NCBI GenBank assembly: GCA_018826515.1
Contig: JAHKAM010000060.1
Span: 62,001 to 126,000 of the forward strand
Direction of reading: 5' to 3'
DNA from: Alphaproteobacteria bacterium
GTDB lineage: Bacteria; Pseudomonadota; Alphaproteobacteria; Caulobacterales; Caulobacteraceae
DNA length: 64,000 nucleotides
The first letter of the stretch is position 1. Every line of letters begins with the position of its first letter. The translations under genes and the position numbers were made by a program. Under the pieces are notes generated by a model. The model searched no databases. It was not told where the DNA came from and saw only the letters and a program-made list of their open reading frames with translations. Of the stretch, positions 25,551-34,737 are shown in pieces.

Positions 25551-25860
25551 ACGGACCCCGGAAGCCGCCATGGAAGCGGCGGGACATCCACAGGGCGACC
25601 CCCGCGGTGACCACCGCCACGGCCAGCATCGCGCCGGCCGGGCGAAGCGCGGCGCCCAGACTGTCGCCCATAGGCCCGACCACAGGAACCAGGGCCCACA
25701 GAACGGCGACGGCCGCGACCATCCACGGCACGAGCGCGGCGACCGTCATCCACGCCCGGCGCAGGGCGATCGCTTGGCCCATCCGGGCCTGAAACACGTA
25801 GTCGCGCGCGGGCGGAGCCTCGGCGGCGAAAAGGGCGGACAATTTCTGTTCAGGCGTCAT
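25537..25860 (-). CDS. Small membrane protein of ECF cassette A, probable anti-sigma factor
   Basis: 107 residues from ATG 25860. N-terminal cytoplasmic part QKLSALFAAEAPPARDYVFQARMGQAI is similar in layout to the cassette B protein (LFA, a Pro-Asp turn, then Phe and a basic helix). Two membrane helices follow: about 35-58 (TVAALVPWMVAAVAVLWAL) and 75-95 (AGAMLAVAVVTAGVALWM). Overlaps the sigma gene by 11 bp, exactly as in cassette B, and the convergent EEP gene by 14 bp. Anti-sigma function is inferred from context only. Confidence 0.68.
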   Translation of the reverse strand: MTPEQKLSALFAAEAPPARDYVFQARMGQAIALRRAWMTVAALVPWMVAAVAVLWALVPVVGPMGDSLGAALRPAGAMLAVAVVTAGVALWMSRRFHGGFRGPFSAR

Positions 25861-26389
25861 CGGGACCTCCCAGCGCCTTGAGCAAACGCGCCCGTCCGCG
25901 GGCAACATGCGACTTCACCGTACCCAGAGGCAAGTCCAGAGCCATCGAAGCCTCCCCGTGCGACCAGCCGTCGGCCAAACACAGGGCCACGCAGGCGCGA
26001 ATGTCCGGTGGCAGTTCCGCCATGGCGGCCGTGACGGACATCCGGTCCTCCGGCGTCAGCCCGGCGGGCGTCTCCACGGCTTCCAGCCAGAGCGTGTCCC
26101 GGGCGGCGCTCCGTCGCGAGGACCGGATCCGGTCCTGCGCCTTGCGCCAGGCGATCCCGCACAGCCAGGCGCGCACCCCGGCTGGCTCCCTGAGCGACCG
26201 AAGCGAACCCCAGGCGGCGAGAAAGGCGTCCTGCGCCACATCGTCCGCCTCGGCCCATCCCCCGCCCAGCATGCGCCGGAGAAAGCCGCGCACCGCCGCC
26301 TGATGCCGTTCGATCAGCCGCGAAAAAGCCGCGTCCGAGCCGGCGAGCGCACGGCTCACGAGCGCGGCGTCGGTCTGGATGCCCCCCAT
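25850..26389 (-). CDS. ECF-family RNA polymerase sigma factor (cassette A)
   Basis: 179 residues. Region 2 contains AFSRLIERHQAAVRGFLRRML and ADDVAQDAFLAAWGSL, with VRAWLCGIAWRKAQDRIRS. Region 4 has the helix-turn-helix SMALDLPLGTVKSHVARGRARLLKAL, nearly identical to that of the sigma factor at 23622-24179 (both share LPLGTVKSHV). The conserved helix-turn-helix suggests that the two recognise similar -35 elements. Preceded by a membrane-protein gene (21-bp gap) and followed by an overlapping probable anti-sigma gene. Confidence 0.88.
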   Translation of the reverse strand: MGGIQTDAALVSRALAGSDAAFSRLIERHQAAVRGFLRRMLGGGWAEADDVAQDAFLAAWGSLRSLREPAGVRAWLCGIAWRKAQDRIRSSRRSAARDTLWLEAVETPAGLTPEDRMSVTAAMAELPPDIRACVALCLADGWSHGEASMALDLPLGTVKSHVARGRARLLKALGGPDDA

Positions 26390-26410
26390 GGCGTGCGCCT
26401 CCGGCCGGCA

Positions 26411-26833
26411 TCAGTCCCGTCGGCCGCGCCCGCCGCTGCGCAGGGCCGAGACCAGCGAGGCCAGACACAGGGCTCCCAGCACGAAGCTGACGATCAGGAA
26501 GGCGTCGCCGGCGCCATAGATGTCGGACCAGCTGGCATAGGCGAAACCCGCCGCCATGACGCCGAACAGGACCACCGAGAACCAGGAGCCGTCGCCGGGG
26601 CGGCCGGACCCCGCCGCGTTGCCGCCGCTGAACATCTCCGTGTCCGCGTCGATCGGACGATCCAGCACCTTGAGCAGCGCGGCCGGCGGCTCCTGGCCCT
26701 TCTCCGCGTAGGCCTGGATCAGCTTCAGCGTATCCTTCTGCCGCCGGTAGTTGAGAAAGCTGGAGAATCCCGAAGACACGAACCAGGCCAGCGGGAACAG
26801 CAGCCACCAATAGGAACGGAACAGATCTTCCAT
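26411..26833 (-). CDS. DUF6249-like small membrane protein (cassette A)
   Basis: 140 residues from ATG 26833. An N-terminal helix (about 8-25, WLLFPLAWFVSSGFSSFL) leads to YRRQKDTLKLIQAYAEKGQEPPAALLKVLDRP, the same Lys-Gly-x-x-x-Pro core seen in the cassette B paralogue. Two further helices follow (about 83-100 and 106-126). First gene of ECF cassette A. It may sense a membrane signal or modulate the anti-sigma; no function is established by anything in the sequence. Confidence 0.68.
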   Translation of the reverse strand: MEDLFRSYWWLLFPLAWFVSSGFSSFLNYRRQKDTLKLIQAYAEKGQEPPAALLKVLDRPIDADTEMFSGGNAAGSGRPGDGSWFSVVLFGVMAAGFAYASWSDIYGAGDAFLIVSFVLGALCLASLVSALRSGGRGRRD

Positions 26834-26901
26834 CGTCGTCACCCCACGCCGCGAGCCCAACGCCCGCGCTTTCATAGGGTAGTCGGCGCCGGCCCCGCCA
26901 G

Positions 26902-26913
26902 CGGATGCAACCG
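26902..26913. promoter_or_regulatory. Motif CGGATGCAACCG upstream of ECF cassette A
   Basis: Twelve-base motif, one base shorter than its counterpart at 24666-24678. It lies in the 179-bp divergent space between cassette A and the DUF2188-type gene at 27013, which otherwise holds only GC-rich sequence without clear hairpins. Confidence 0.3.
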
Positions 26914-27012
26914 ACGCCGGTTTTTCAGCGCGGGGGGAAACAACCGGTGCAACGCCCCCGCCCGCCCGGCGTTCGCTTCAGCAGAGTCCTTCAGAGCAAC
27001 CGGAGCCCTTTC

Positions 27013-27252
27013 ATGGTCCAGATCACCTATCGCATCGTCGAACATGACGGCGGCTGGGCCTATCAGCTGGGCGACACCTATTCAGAGACCTACCCCGACC
27101 ATGATGCGGCCCGCGTCGCGGCCATCGCGGTCGCGCGGGAGCAGAAGGTGCCGGACGAGAACACCCTGATCGAATACGCGAACGCCTCGGGGGAATGGAT
27201 CACCGAGCGCGCCGACGGCCACGACCGGCCCGAGGTCGACGTCCAGGGCTAG
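27013..27252 (+). CDS. DUF2188-like small protein
   Basis: 79 residues from ATG 27013. MVQITYRIVEHDGGWAYQLGDTYSETYPDHDAARVAAIAVAREQ shows the DUF2188 layout: a beta strand, His-(D)-Gly-Gly-Trp-Ala, Thr-(x)3-Asp-(x)-Ala and a helix for Ala-rich residues. No function is known; these small proteins are common in Rhizobiales and Caulobacterales. Acidic at the C-terminus. Shares CTAG with the convergent ArsC-family gene. Alternative start upstream at 26905 has no supporting features. Confidence 0.7.
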   Translation: MVQITYRIVEHDGGWAYQLGDTYSETYPDHDAARVAAIAVAREQKVPDENTLIEYANASGEWITERADGHDRPEVDVQG

Positions 27253-27596
27253 GTCAGGATCGCGGCGTAGCGATCCGGCTTGAACCCGACCAGGGTCCGG
27301 TCGCCCAGGTCCAGCACCGGCCGCTTGATCATCGACGGCTGCGCCAGCATCAGATCAACGGCCTTGCCTGCGTCCAGGCCAGACCGGTCCGCTTCCGGCA
27401 ACGCCCGGAAGGTCGTCCCGGCGCGATTGAGCACCGTCTCCCACCCGTGCTCGGCGACCCAGGCCTCCAGCCGCGGCCGATCGATCCCGGCCTTCTTGTA
27501 GTCGTGGAAGACGAAGGCCACGCCGTGCTGGTCCAGCCAGACGCGCGCCTTCTTGACCGTGTCGCAGTTGGGGATGCCGTAGAGGGTCAGGGTCAT
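27249..27596 (-). CDS. ArsC/Spx-family (YffB-like) reductase
   Basis: 115 residues from ATG 27596. LTLYGIPNCDTVKKARVWLDQHGVAFVFHDYKKAGI is the thioredoxin-fold start of the YffB branch, with a single Cys in PNCDTV. Later segments match too: LEAWVAEHGWETVLNRAGTTFRALPE, PSMIKRPVLD and VGFKPDRY. Members of the branch are related to arsenate reductase but are usually glutathione-dependent thiol reductases of unknown substrate. No arsenic genes are nearby. The next gene, mfd, lies 110 bp upstream on the same strand's far side, with no coupling. Confidence 0.85.
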   Translation of the reverse strand: MTLTLYGIPNCDTVKKARVWLDQHGVAFVFHDYKKAGIDRPRLEAWVAEHGWETVLNRAGTTFRALPEADRSGLDAGKAVDLMLAQPSMIKRPVLDLGDRTLVGFKPDRYAAILT

Positions 27597-27706
27597 CCGG
27601 CCTGTTTGCCCAGCCGTCCGCCGAACCGCAAGGCGACAGCGGACATCATCGCCGGACTGGAACGGGCCGCGCGCGGCCAGCGGGGAGGCCCGCAGGCGTC
27701 CCGGCC

Positions 27707-30700
27707 CTACGCCCCCGCCACCCGCGCCAGATCGGCCGTGATCCGCTCGGCGACCTTCAGCCGCTCCGCCGCCGTGTCCCATTCGCCCTTGACCACGATC
27801 TTCTGGTCCGGCCGGATCTTCCAGAAGGCGTGGTTCTTCTGGATCAGCCCGACCAGCCCCATCGGATTGGGGAAGGCGTTGTTGCGCAGGGTCAGCACGG
27901 CGCCCTTGGGCCCGATGTCGATCCGCTCGATACAGGCGGTCTTGCAGTTCGCCTTGATCCCGACGATGCGCAGCAGCTGTTTCGCCTCGTCGGGCAGCGG
28001 CCCGAACCGGTCGATCAGCTCAGCGGCCAGGGCCTCGCGCGTCTCCGAATTCTCGGCATCCGACAGGCGGCGATACAGGCTCAGGCGGACGTTCAGATCC
28101 GGGACGTAGTTCTCGGGAATCAGCACCGCCGCCCCGACGTTGATGGCCGGCGACCAGCCGCGATCCACGACCCCGCCGCCCTCGCCCGACAGACGCAGCT
28201 CCGAGACCGCATCCTCCAGCATCTGCTGGTACAGCTCGACCCCGACCTCGCGAATATGGCCCGACTGTTCGTCGCCCAGCAGATTGCCGCCGCCGCGCTG
28301 GTCCAGATCGTGGCTGGCCAGCTGGAAGCCGGCCCCGAGGTTGTCCAGCGACTGCAGCACCTGCAGCCGCCGCTCGGACGACAGGCTCATCGGCTTGTTC
28401 GGCGGCGTGGTCAGATAGGCGAAGGCGCGCGCCTTGGCCCGGCCGATGCGGCCGCGGATCTGGTGCAGCTGGGCCAGGCCGAACATGTCGGCCTTGTGCA
28501 CGATCAGGGTGTTGGCCGTCGGAACATCCAGTCCGGACTCAACGATGGTCGTCGACAGCAGCAGGTCGTAGCTGCCGTCGTAGAAGGCGCTCATCACGTC
28601 TTCCAGCTGGGTCGGCGACATCTGGCCGTGGCCGACCACGAATTTGATCTCCGGCACCTTCTCGCGCAGGAACTGCTCGATATCCGGCAGGTCGCTCAGG
28701 CGCGGCACGACATAATAGGCCTGGCCGCCGCGGTATTTCTCGCGCAGCAGCGCCTCGCGCACCAGCACCGGATCCCACGGCGTGACATAGGTCCGGACCG
28801 CCAGGCGATCGACCGGCGGGGTGGCGATGATCGACATCTCGCGGATGCCCGACAGCGCCATCTGCAGCGTGCGCGGGATCGGCGTCGCCGTCAGGGTCAG
28901 CAGATGAACGTCGGCGCGGAGGCCCTTCAGCTTCTCCTTGTGCTTGACCCCGAAATGCTGCTCTTCATCAACGATAACAAGGCCCAGGTCCTTGAACCCG
29001 ACCTGCTCGCTGAGGACGGCGTGGGTGCCGACGACGATCTCATAGGCGCCGGTCTTCAGCCCCGCCCGCGTCTCGGCCGCGTCCTTGGCCGTCACCATCC
29101 GCGACAGATGCCGCACCGTCACCGGCCAGCCGGCGAACCGCTCGCTGAAGGTCTTGAAATGCTGCCGCGCCAGCAGGGTCGTGGGGCAGACGATGGCCAC
29201 CTGCTGCCCGGTCATGGCCACCACGAAGGCCGCCCGCAGCGCCACCTCGGTCTTGCCGAAGCCCACGTCGCCGCAGATCAGCCGGTCCATCGGCGTGCCC
29301 TTGCCGAGGTCCTCCAGCACATCGCCGATGGCGTTCAGCTGGTCGTCCGTCTCCTCATAGGGGAAGCGGGCGCAGAACTCGTCGAACAGGCCGTGCGGCG
29401 GCGTAATGGCGGCCGAGGTGCGCAGCGAACGCTTGGCCGCCAGGGCGATCAGCCCCTCGGCCATGTCGCGCAGCCGCGCCTTGGCCTTGGCCTTGCGCCC
29501 CTGCCAGGCCGCGCCGCCCAGCCGGTCCAGCTGCGCCCCGTCTGTCTCCGAGCCATAGCGGGTCAGCAGGTCGATGTTCTCGACCGGCAGATACAGCTTG
29601 CTGTCGCCGGCGTAGAGCAGCTCCAGACAGTCGTGCGGCGCCTCCTGGATCTCCAGCGTCTTCAGACCCTCATACCGGCCGATGCCGTGATCCAGGTGCA
29701 CCACCAGATCACCGGTCGTCAGGGCCGAGGCCTCGGCGAGGAAGTTCGACGCCCGCCGCTTCTTGCGCGGCCGCGCCAGCCGGTCGCCCAGCATGTCCGT
29801 CTCGGAGATGACGGCGATCGTATCAGTCTCGAAGCCGTGCTCGACCGGCAGGACCCCGCGCAGATAGATGTCCTTCGGCGCGGACTGGACATCGGCCCAG
29901 TTGCGCACCGCCACCACATGCTCCAGCCCGTGGTCGGCCAGCATCGCCGCCAGGCGCTCGGACGAGCCCTCGGACCATGAGGCGAACAGCACCCGCTTGC
30001 CCGCGGTCTTCAGCGCCTGGGCATGCCGCGCCACGGCCTCGAACAGGTTGACGCTGTCCTGCGCCCGTTCGGCCGAGAAACTGCGTCCCAGCCGGCCGCC
30101 GGCGTCCTCGCCCGGCCCCTGCAGCGGCGACAGCCGCCGCACCCACCGCCCCGCCAGGGCGCTGTTCCAGTCGGCCTCCGGCAGATACAGCCGTTCCGGC
30201 GGCAGGGCCCGATACGCGGCCCCGCCCTTGCCCATGGCCGCGTCGCGCCGCGCCTCCCAGGCGTCCTTTGTCAGGGTCCAGCGCTCGGCCCGCGCCGCCT
30301 CGACCTGGTTGTCCATGAACAGCCGCGCGTCGTCGGGCAGATAGTCGAACAGCGTCTCCAGCCGGTCGTAGAGCAGCGGCAGCCAGTGCTCCATCCCCTG
30401 CCGCCGCGCGCCCTCGCTGATGGCGGCGTACAGCGGATCGTCCCCCGCCGCCCCGAACAGGCCCAGATAGCCGGTGCGGAAGCGCGAGATGCTGTCGGCG
30501 TCGAGCAGGGCCTCGGACACGGGCGCCAGATGCACCTCGCGGCGCTGGCCGGTCGAGCGCTGGGTGTCCGGATCAAAGGTGCGGATCGACTCCAGCTCGG
30601 AGCCGAACATGTCCAGCCGCACCGGCTCGTCGAACCCCGGCGGATAAACGTCGATGACCCCGCCGCGCACGGCGAACTCGCCTTTTTCCGACACGGTCGA

Positions 30701-31159
30701 GGCGCGCATATAGCCGTTGGCCGCGAAATACCGCTCCAGCGCCGCCGTATCGAGGTCCAGCCCGACGGTGGTCCCGAACCCGGCTCCCGAGGTCACCTCG
30801 CGCGGCGGCGTCCGCTGCATGGCGGCGCTCACCGTGGTGACGAGCAACAGCGGTGTGCGGTCGCCCGGGGCCCGCTGCGCCAGCCGGGTCAGGGCCGCCA
30901 TTCGCTCGGCCGACACCGAGGAGGTCGGGCTCAGCCGGTCGTAGGGCAGGCAATCCCAGGCCGGAAACTCCACCACATCAACGCCGTCGGCAAAGAAGCC
31001 GAACGCCTGCACGAACTCGCCCATGCGGGCGTAGTCGCGGGCGACGAAGACGCCGACGCCGCCGTCCGCCTTCAACCGTTCGGCCACGGTCAGGGCGTCG
31101 AGGCCCTCGGGCGCCCCGCCCAGCTCCTGGTCGCCGCGTTTGGGAAGAGCGCCGTCCAT
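27707..31159 (-). CDS. mfd: Transcription-repair coupling factor Mfd
   Basis: 1150 residues. Order of domains: UvrB-like N-terminal region (about 1-450), RNA polymerase interaction domain (about 480-550, with [20 protein letters not shown]), RecG-type translocase about 580-950 ([17 protein letters not shown] Walker [23 protein letters not shown] box, [35 protein letters not shown]), and a C-terminal TRCF domain. Mfd removes RNA polymerase stalled at lesions and recruits UvrA. Its ATG overlaps the stop of sdhE by one base (TGATG), so its translation is probably coupled to sdhE. Confidence 0.97.
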   Translation of the reverse strand: MDGALPKRGDQELGGAPEGLDALTVAERLKADGGVGVFVARDYARMGEFVQAFGFFADGVDVVEFPAWDCLPYDRLSPTSSVSAERMAALTRLAQRAPGDRTPLLLVTTVSAAMQRTPPREVTSGAGFGTTVGLDLDTAALERYFAANGYMRASTVSEKGEFAVRGGVIDVYPPGFDEPVRLDMFGSELESIRTFDPDTQRSTGQRREVHLAPVSEALLDADSISRFRTGYLGLFGAAGDDPLYAAISEGARRQGMEHWLPLLYDRLETLFDYLPDDARLFMDNQVEAARAERWTLTKDAWEARRDAAMGKGGAAYRALPPERLYLPEADWNSALAGRWVRRLSPLQGPGEDAGGRLGRSFSAERAQDSVNLFEAVARHAQALKTAGKRVLFASWSEGSSERLAAMLADHGLEHVVAVRNWADVQSAPKDIYLRGVLPVEHGFETDTIAVISETDMLGDRLARPRKKRRASNFLAEASALTTGDLVVHLDHGIGRYEGLKTLEIQEAPHDCLELLYAGDSKLYLPVENIDLLTRYGSETDGAQLDRLGGAAWQGRKAKAKARLRDMAEGLIALAAKRSLRTSAAITPPHGLFDEFCARFPYEETDDQLNAIGDVLEDLGKGTPMDRLICGDVGFGKTEVALRAAFVVAMTGQQVAIVCPTTLLARQHFKTFSERFAGWPVTVRHLSRMVTAKDAAETRAGLKTGAYEIVVGTHAVLSEQVGFKDLGLVIVDEEQHFGVKHKEKLKGLRADVHLLTLTATPIPRTLQMALSGIREMSIIATPPVDRLAVRTYVTPWDPVLVREALLREKYRGGQAYYVVPRLSDLPDIEQFLREKVPEIKFVVGHGQMSPTQLEDVMSAFYDGSYDLLLSTTIVESGLDVPTANTLIVHKADMFGLAQLHQIRGRIGRAKARAFAYLTTPPNKPMSLSSERRLQVLQSLDNLGAGFQLASHDLDQRGGGNLLGDEQSGHIREVGVELYQQMLEDAVSELRLSGEGGGVVDRGWSPAINVGAAVLIPENYVPDLNVRLSLYRRLSDAENSETREALAAELIDRFGPLPDEAKQLLRIVGIKANCKTACIERIDIGPKGAVLTLRNNAFPNPMGLVGLIQKNHAFWKIRPDQKIVVKGEWDTAAERLKVAERITADLARVAGA

Positions 31160-31488
31160 CAGCCCGCGCCCTCGGCCACGGCCGCGGCGACATGGTCGCG
31201 CATGAAGTCGCGGATTCGGCTCATCACGGGCGTTTCATGGACCTCAGGGGTCGGCTCCGTGCCCGTGATCCAGGCATACAGCCGGTGATCGTCGTCCTCG
31301 GCCAGCAGGGCCTCCAGCGAATCCAGTTCGGTCTCGTCCAGCGTCGGCCCGACCTGATCCACGAAAGGGCCCAGCACCAGATCGGCCTCGCGGAACCCGC
31401 GCCGCCACGCCCGGAAGGTGATCCGGCCCAGTCGTTGCTTCAGACGTGCGTCAATATCGGCCACAAGGTTCCTTGCCCGGTCGGTCAT
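31159..31488 (-). CDS. sdhE: FAD assembly factor SdhE
   Basis: 109 residues from ATG 31488 (MTDRARN). Contains the SdhE/DUF339 pattern LGRITFRAWRRGFREADLVLGPF: the usual Arg-Gly-x-x-Glu motif appears here as RRGFREADLVLG, followed by acidic LDETELDSLEALLAEDDDHRLYAWITG. SdhE attaches FAD covalently to succinate dehydrogenase SdhA. It is coupled to mfd by a one-base stop/start overlap and divergent from recG, with about 58 bp between the starts. The C-terminal 30 residues extend beyond the minimal domain. Confidence 0.88.
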   Translation of the reverse strand: MTDRARNLVADIDARLKQRLGRITFRAWRRGFREADLVLGPFVDQVGPTLDETELDSLEALLAEDDDHRLYAWITGTEPTPEVHETPVMSRIRDFMRDHVAAAVAEGAG

Positions 31489-31546
31489 AAACAGGAGCGG
31501 TGAGATAGCGTTCCAGACGCGCTTTCGCCAGCTATGCTGTCGGTCC

Positions 31547-33634
31547 ATGAGGCCGCAGATTCTCTTTCCCCTCTTCGCAGAGGTCTCCACGCTGAAGGGC
31601 GTGGGGCCAAAAATCCTGCCGCTCGTCCAGAAACTGGCCGGGCCGCTGGTCCGCGACGTCCTGTTCCTGTCGCCATCCGGCCTGATCGTGCGCCGGCCGA
31701 TGACGGCGACAAACGCGATCGAGGGGCAGGTCGGGATCTTCGAGGTGATGATCGACCGCCTGATCGTCCCCGGCAAACCCGGCGTCCCGATCAAGGTGCG
31801 CGCGTCCGACGACACCGGCTTCGTCCACATGATCTGGTTCGGCGGCTCCGCCCAGCACATCGACCGCCTGCTGCCCAAGGGCCAGAAGCGGCTGGTCTCG
31901 GGCAAGGTCGAACGCTTCAACGCCGAGGTCCAGATCGTCCATCCGGACATCTTCACCCTCGAACAGGCCGGCGACATCGCCGCTATCGAGCCGGTTTACC
32001 CCGCGACCCAGGGCCTGTCGTCGCGGGTGGTGCGAAAGTTGACGCAGGCGGCCCTGACCCACGCGCCCGACCTCCCGGAATGGCAGGACCCGGCCTGGAT
32101 GGCGAAGAACCGCTGGCCGGGCTGGCGCGCGGCCCTTGAAGCCCTGCACGCGCCGACCTGCGAACCCGAGCTGGAGCCCGACGCCCCGGCCCGGCAGCGG
32201 CTGGCCTATGACGAACTGCTGGCCCACCAGCTGGCCCTCGCCCGCCGCCGCCGCGCCCGCCAGATCACGCCCGGCCCCCGCATCGCCCCCGGCGAGGCCT
32301 CCGCCCATCTGCTGGCCGCCCTGCCCTTCGACCTGACCGGCGCCCAGACGCGGGCTGTCGCCGAAATCCGCCGCGATCTGGCCTCCGGCGAACAGATGGG
32401 CCGGCTGCTGCAGGGCGACGTCGGCTCGGGCAAGACGGCGGTCGCCGCCCTCGCCCTGGCGGACACGGCCGCCTCCGGCTTCCAGGCCGCCCTGATGGCC
32501 CCCACCGAAATCCTGGCCCGCCAGCACTGGCAGCGCCTGGCCCCGATGCTCGAGGCCGCCGGCGTCCCGACCATCCTGCTGACCGGCCGCGACACCCCGG
32601 CCGAGCGCCGCGCCCGCCTCGCCGCCCTCGCTTCGGGCGAGGCGAAGGTCGCCATCGGCACCCATGCCCTGTTCCAGGACGCCGTCCGCTTCGACCGGCT
32701 GGCCCTCGCCGTCATCGACGAACAGCACCGCTTCGGCGTCAACGAGCGTCAGCGGCTGCAGGCCAAGGGCGACCCCCGCACCGGCGGCGTCCACCTGCTG
32801 ACCATGTCGGCCACCCCCATCCCGCGCACGCTCGAGCTGACCCAGTACGGCGAACTGGAGGTGTCGCGCCTGACCGAAAAGCCGCCGGGCCGCACGCCGG
32901 TCACCACCGCCGTCCTGCCGCTGGCCCGCATCGGCGAGGTCGCGAAACGGCTCAAGGCCGCCATCGACGGCGGCGCCCAGGCCTACTGGATCTGCCCGCT
33001 GGTGGCCGAGAGCGAGACCGTCGACCTCGCCGCCGCCGAGGCCCGCGCCGCCGACCTGCGCCGCATTCTGAACGTCGACGTCGGCCTCGCCCACGGCCAG
33101 ATGCCGGGCGCCGATCGCGAGGTCGTCATGACCGACTTCGCCGACGGCCGCATTCCCCTGCTGGTCGCCACCACCGTGGTCGAGGTGGGCGTCGATGTGC
33201 CCAACGCCACCATCATGGTCATCGAGCACGCCGACCGCTTCGGCCTCGCCCAGCTACATCAGCTTCGCGGACGCGTCGGCCGCGGCGCCAAGGCCAGCGC
33301 CTGCATCCTGCTCTACGGCGGCGGGGATGACGGACTGGGAGAGACGGCGCGGATGCGGCTCGAAACCCTGCGCCGCACCGAGGACGGCTTCGAGATCGCC
33401 GAGGAGGATTTCCGCCTGCGCGGCGGCGGCGATCCGCTGGGCCTGAAACAGAGCGGCTTCCCCGCCTACCGCTTCGCCGACCCGATCCGGCACCGGTCCC
33501 TGCTGCTGGCCGCCGCTGACGACGCCCGGCTGGTCCTGGGCCGCGATCCGGACCTGACGTCCCCGCGCGGCGAGGCCGTGCAGGTGCTGGAAGCGTTGTT
33601 TGACTGGCGGAATGACCGCCCGGGGATCGACTAG
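31547..33634 (+). CDS. recG: ATP-dependent DNA helicase RecG
   Basis: 695 residues from ATG 31547 (MRPQILFPLFAEVSTLKGVGPK). N-terminal wedge/OB domain about 1-230, then the helicase: Walker A LQGDVGSGKTAVAALAL, IDEQHRFGVNERQRLQ (DEQH box), [39 protein letters not shown] and HQLRGRVGRG. RecG reverses stalled forks and branch-migrates Holliday junctions. Lies head-to-head with sdhE-mfd, so two DNA-repair translocases are controlled from one short divergent region. Ends in a CTAG shared with the next gene. Confidence 0.97.
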   Translation: MRPQILFPLFAEVSTLKGVGPKILPLVQKLAGPLVRDVLFLSPSGLIVRRPMTATNAIEGQVGIFEVMIDRLIVPGKPGVPIKVRASDDTGFVHMIWFGGSAQHIDRLLPKGQKRLVSGKVERFNAEVQIVHPDIFTLEQAGDIAAIEPVYPATQGLSSRVVRKLTQAALTHAPDLPEWQDPAWMAKNRWPGWRAALEALHAPTCEPELEPDAPARQRLAYDELLAHQLALARRRRARQITPGPRIAPGEASAHLLAALPFDLTGAQTRAVAEIRRDLASGEQMGRLLQGDVGSGKTAVAALALADTAASGFQAALMAPTEILARQHWQRLAPMLEAAGVPTILLTGRDTPAERRARLAALASGEAKVAIGTHALFQDAVRFDRLALAVIDEQHRFGVNERQRLQAKGDPRTGGVHLLTMSATPIPRTLELTQYGELEVSRLTEKPPGRTPVTTAVLPLARIGEVAKRLKAAIDGGAQAYWICPLVAESETVDLAAAEARAADLRRILNVDVGLAHGQMPGADREVVMTDFADGRIPLLVATTVVEVGVDVPNATIMVIEHADRFGLAQLHQLRGRVGRGAKASACILLYGGGDDGLGETARMRLETLRRTEDGFEIAEEDFRLRGGGDPLGLKQSGFPAYRFADPIRHRSLLLAAADDARLVLGRDPDLTSPRGEAVQVLEALFDWRNDRPGID

Positions 33635-34737
33635 GCCGGTCCGCGCGCTCGCCACGCAGCCGTCCGCGCCTCAACATCCGCTTCAATATCACCATAGAAC
33701 AGATTGTAAGGCCGTGACTTTCTCCGGTCCGCCCACCCGCCGGTCTCGCGGAACGACTCCGTCTTCGGCTCGGTATGGCGCAGCAGGCCGCCCCGGCACT
33801 GGGTGGCGATCTCGCGGGCCATCAGGGCCGGGCGCGCGCCCCACTCCAGACCCGTGGCGTTGGTCGCGCCGTGGTGCAGCCGCGCCGCGACCGGGTCCGT
33901 GTCCGTCGAGCCGGTCACCGGATTGACGCACAGGGCCGCGCGATCCCCCAGATCGACCAGCCGGCCACGATCATCCCACACCAGCGCGCGCCGCAGCCGG
34001 CGGCGGCCGGCCCCGTCATTGTCCTCGCTGACCGGCGACCAGGCGACGATACAGCCGGCCTGGTCGCGGCTCTCGCAGGCCGGGACCCGGGGCGACAGGC
34101 CGTCGGCGGCGACCACCACATCCATCAGATAGACCGCGACCAGCCGCGAGCGCAGGGCCGGATCGCCGGCCACCCGCTCGCGCACCAGCCGCTCGACCAG
34201 ATCGCCGCCCTGCTCCACCCCCGCCAGCACGATCGGCCCGTCGGGGTGACGGGCGATCCAGCTGTCGAAGGCGGCGGCGATGTCGCGCCAGGCGAAGGCC
34301 CGCGCTTCCCGCGCGTCGTCGCGCAGGGTCAGCCGGGTGTAGAGGCTGCCCTGGCGATAGCGCGGGGCGCTGATCGCGCCCGCCCGTGCGAACGGTCCGG
34401 CGTAGTTGGGCAGGACCACCCGGTTCAGCCAGGCGTCGGCCGCCGGATCGCCGATCGGGCCGTTCCACTCCTGCCCGCCGTCATAGGTGGTCGAATGCAC
34501 AAAGAAGATCGCCGCCGATCCCGACCCCGGTCCGCGCACGTCCTGCAACGCCCAGGCGGTGGGCTCGGCATAGTCCGGGGCCGGCGGCGGCGTATAGGTC
34601 TGGAACGGCACCTGCGGGTCCAGACCGGCCCTCAGGATATCGCCGCGCCACACCGCTGCCGCCGCGGCCAGCAACAAGACAATCGTGAGCCCGGTCCAGC
34701 CGGCCCATTGGCGCAGGCTCATCCGGGCGATCCTCAT
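33631..34737 (-). CDS. Membrane-anchored DUF3089-type alpha/beta hydrolase
   Basis: 368 residues. ATG 34737 overlaps the hldD stop as ATGA. One membrane helix about 14-31 (WTGLTIVLLLAAAAAVW), then a periplasmic domain with AIFFVHSTTYDGGQEWNGP, VVLPNYAGPFARAGAI, RYRQGSLY, an IVLAGVEQGGDLVERLV nucleophile-elbow region and a late HHGATNATGLEW. The DUF3089 elbow normally reads Gly-His-Ser-Gln-Gly; here it reads Gly-Val-Glu-Gln-Gly, so the catalytic Ser is missing and hydrolase activity is doubtful. Coupled to heptose genes, hence possibly an envelope role. Confidence 0.8.
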   Translation of the reverse strand: MRIARMSLRQWAGWTGLTIVLLLAAAAAVWRGDILRAGLDPQVPFQTYTPPPAPDYAEPTAWALQDVRGPGSGSAAIFFVHSTTYDGGQEWNGPIGDPAADAWLNRVVLPNYAGPFARAGAISAPRYRQGSLYTRLTLRDDAREARAFAWRDIAAAFDSWIARHPDGPIVLAGVEQGGDLVERLVRERVAGDPALRSRLVAVYLMDVVVAADGLSPRVPACESRDQAGCIVAWSPVSEDNDGAGRRRLRRALVWDDRGRLVDLGDRAALCVNPVTGSTDTDPVAARLHHGATNATGLEWGARPALMAREIATQCRGGLLRHTEPKTESFRETGGWADRRKSRPYNLFYGDIEADVEARTAAWRARGPA

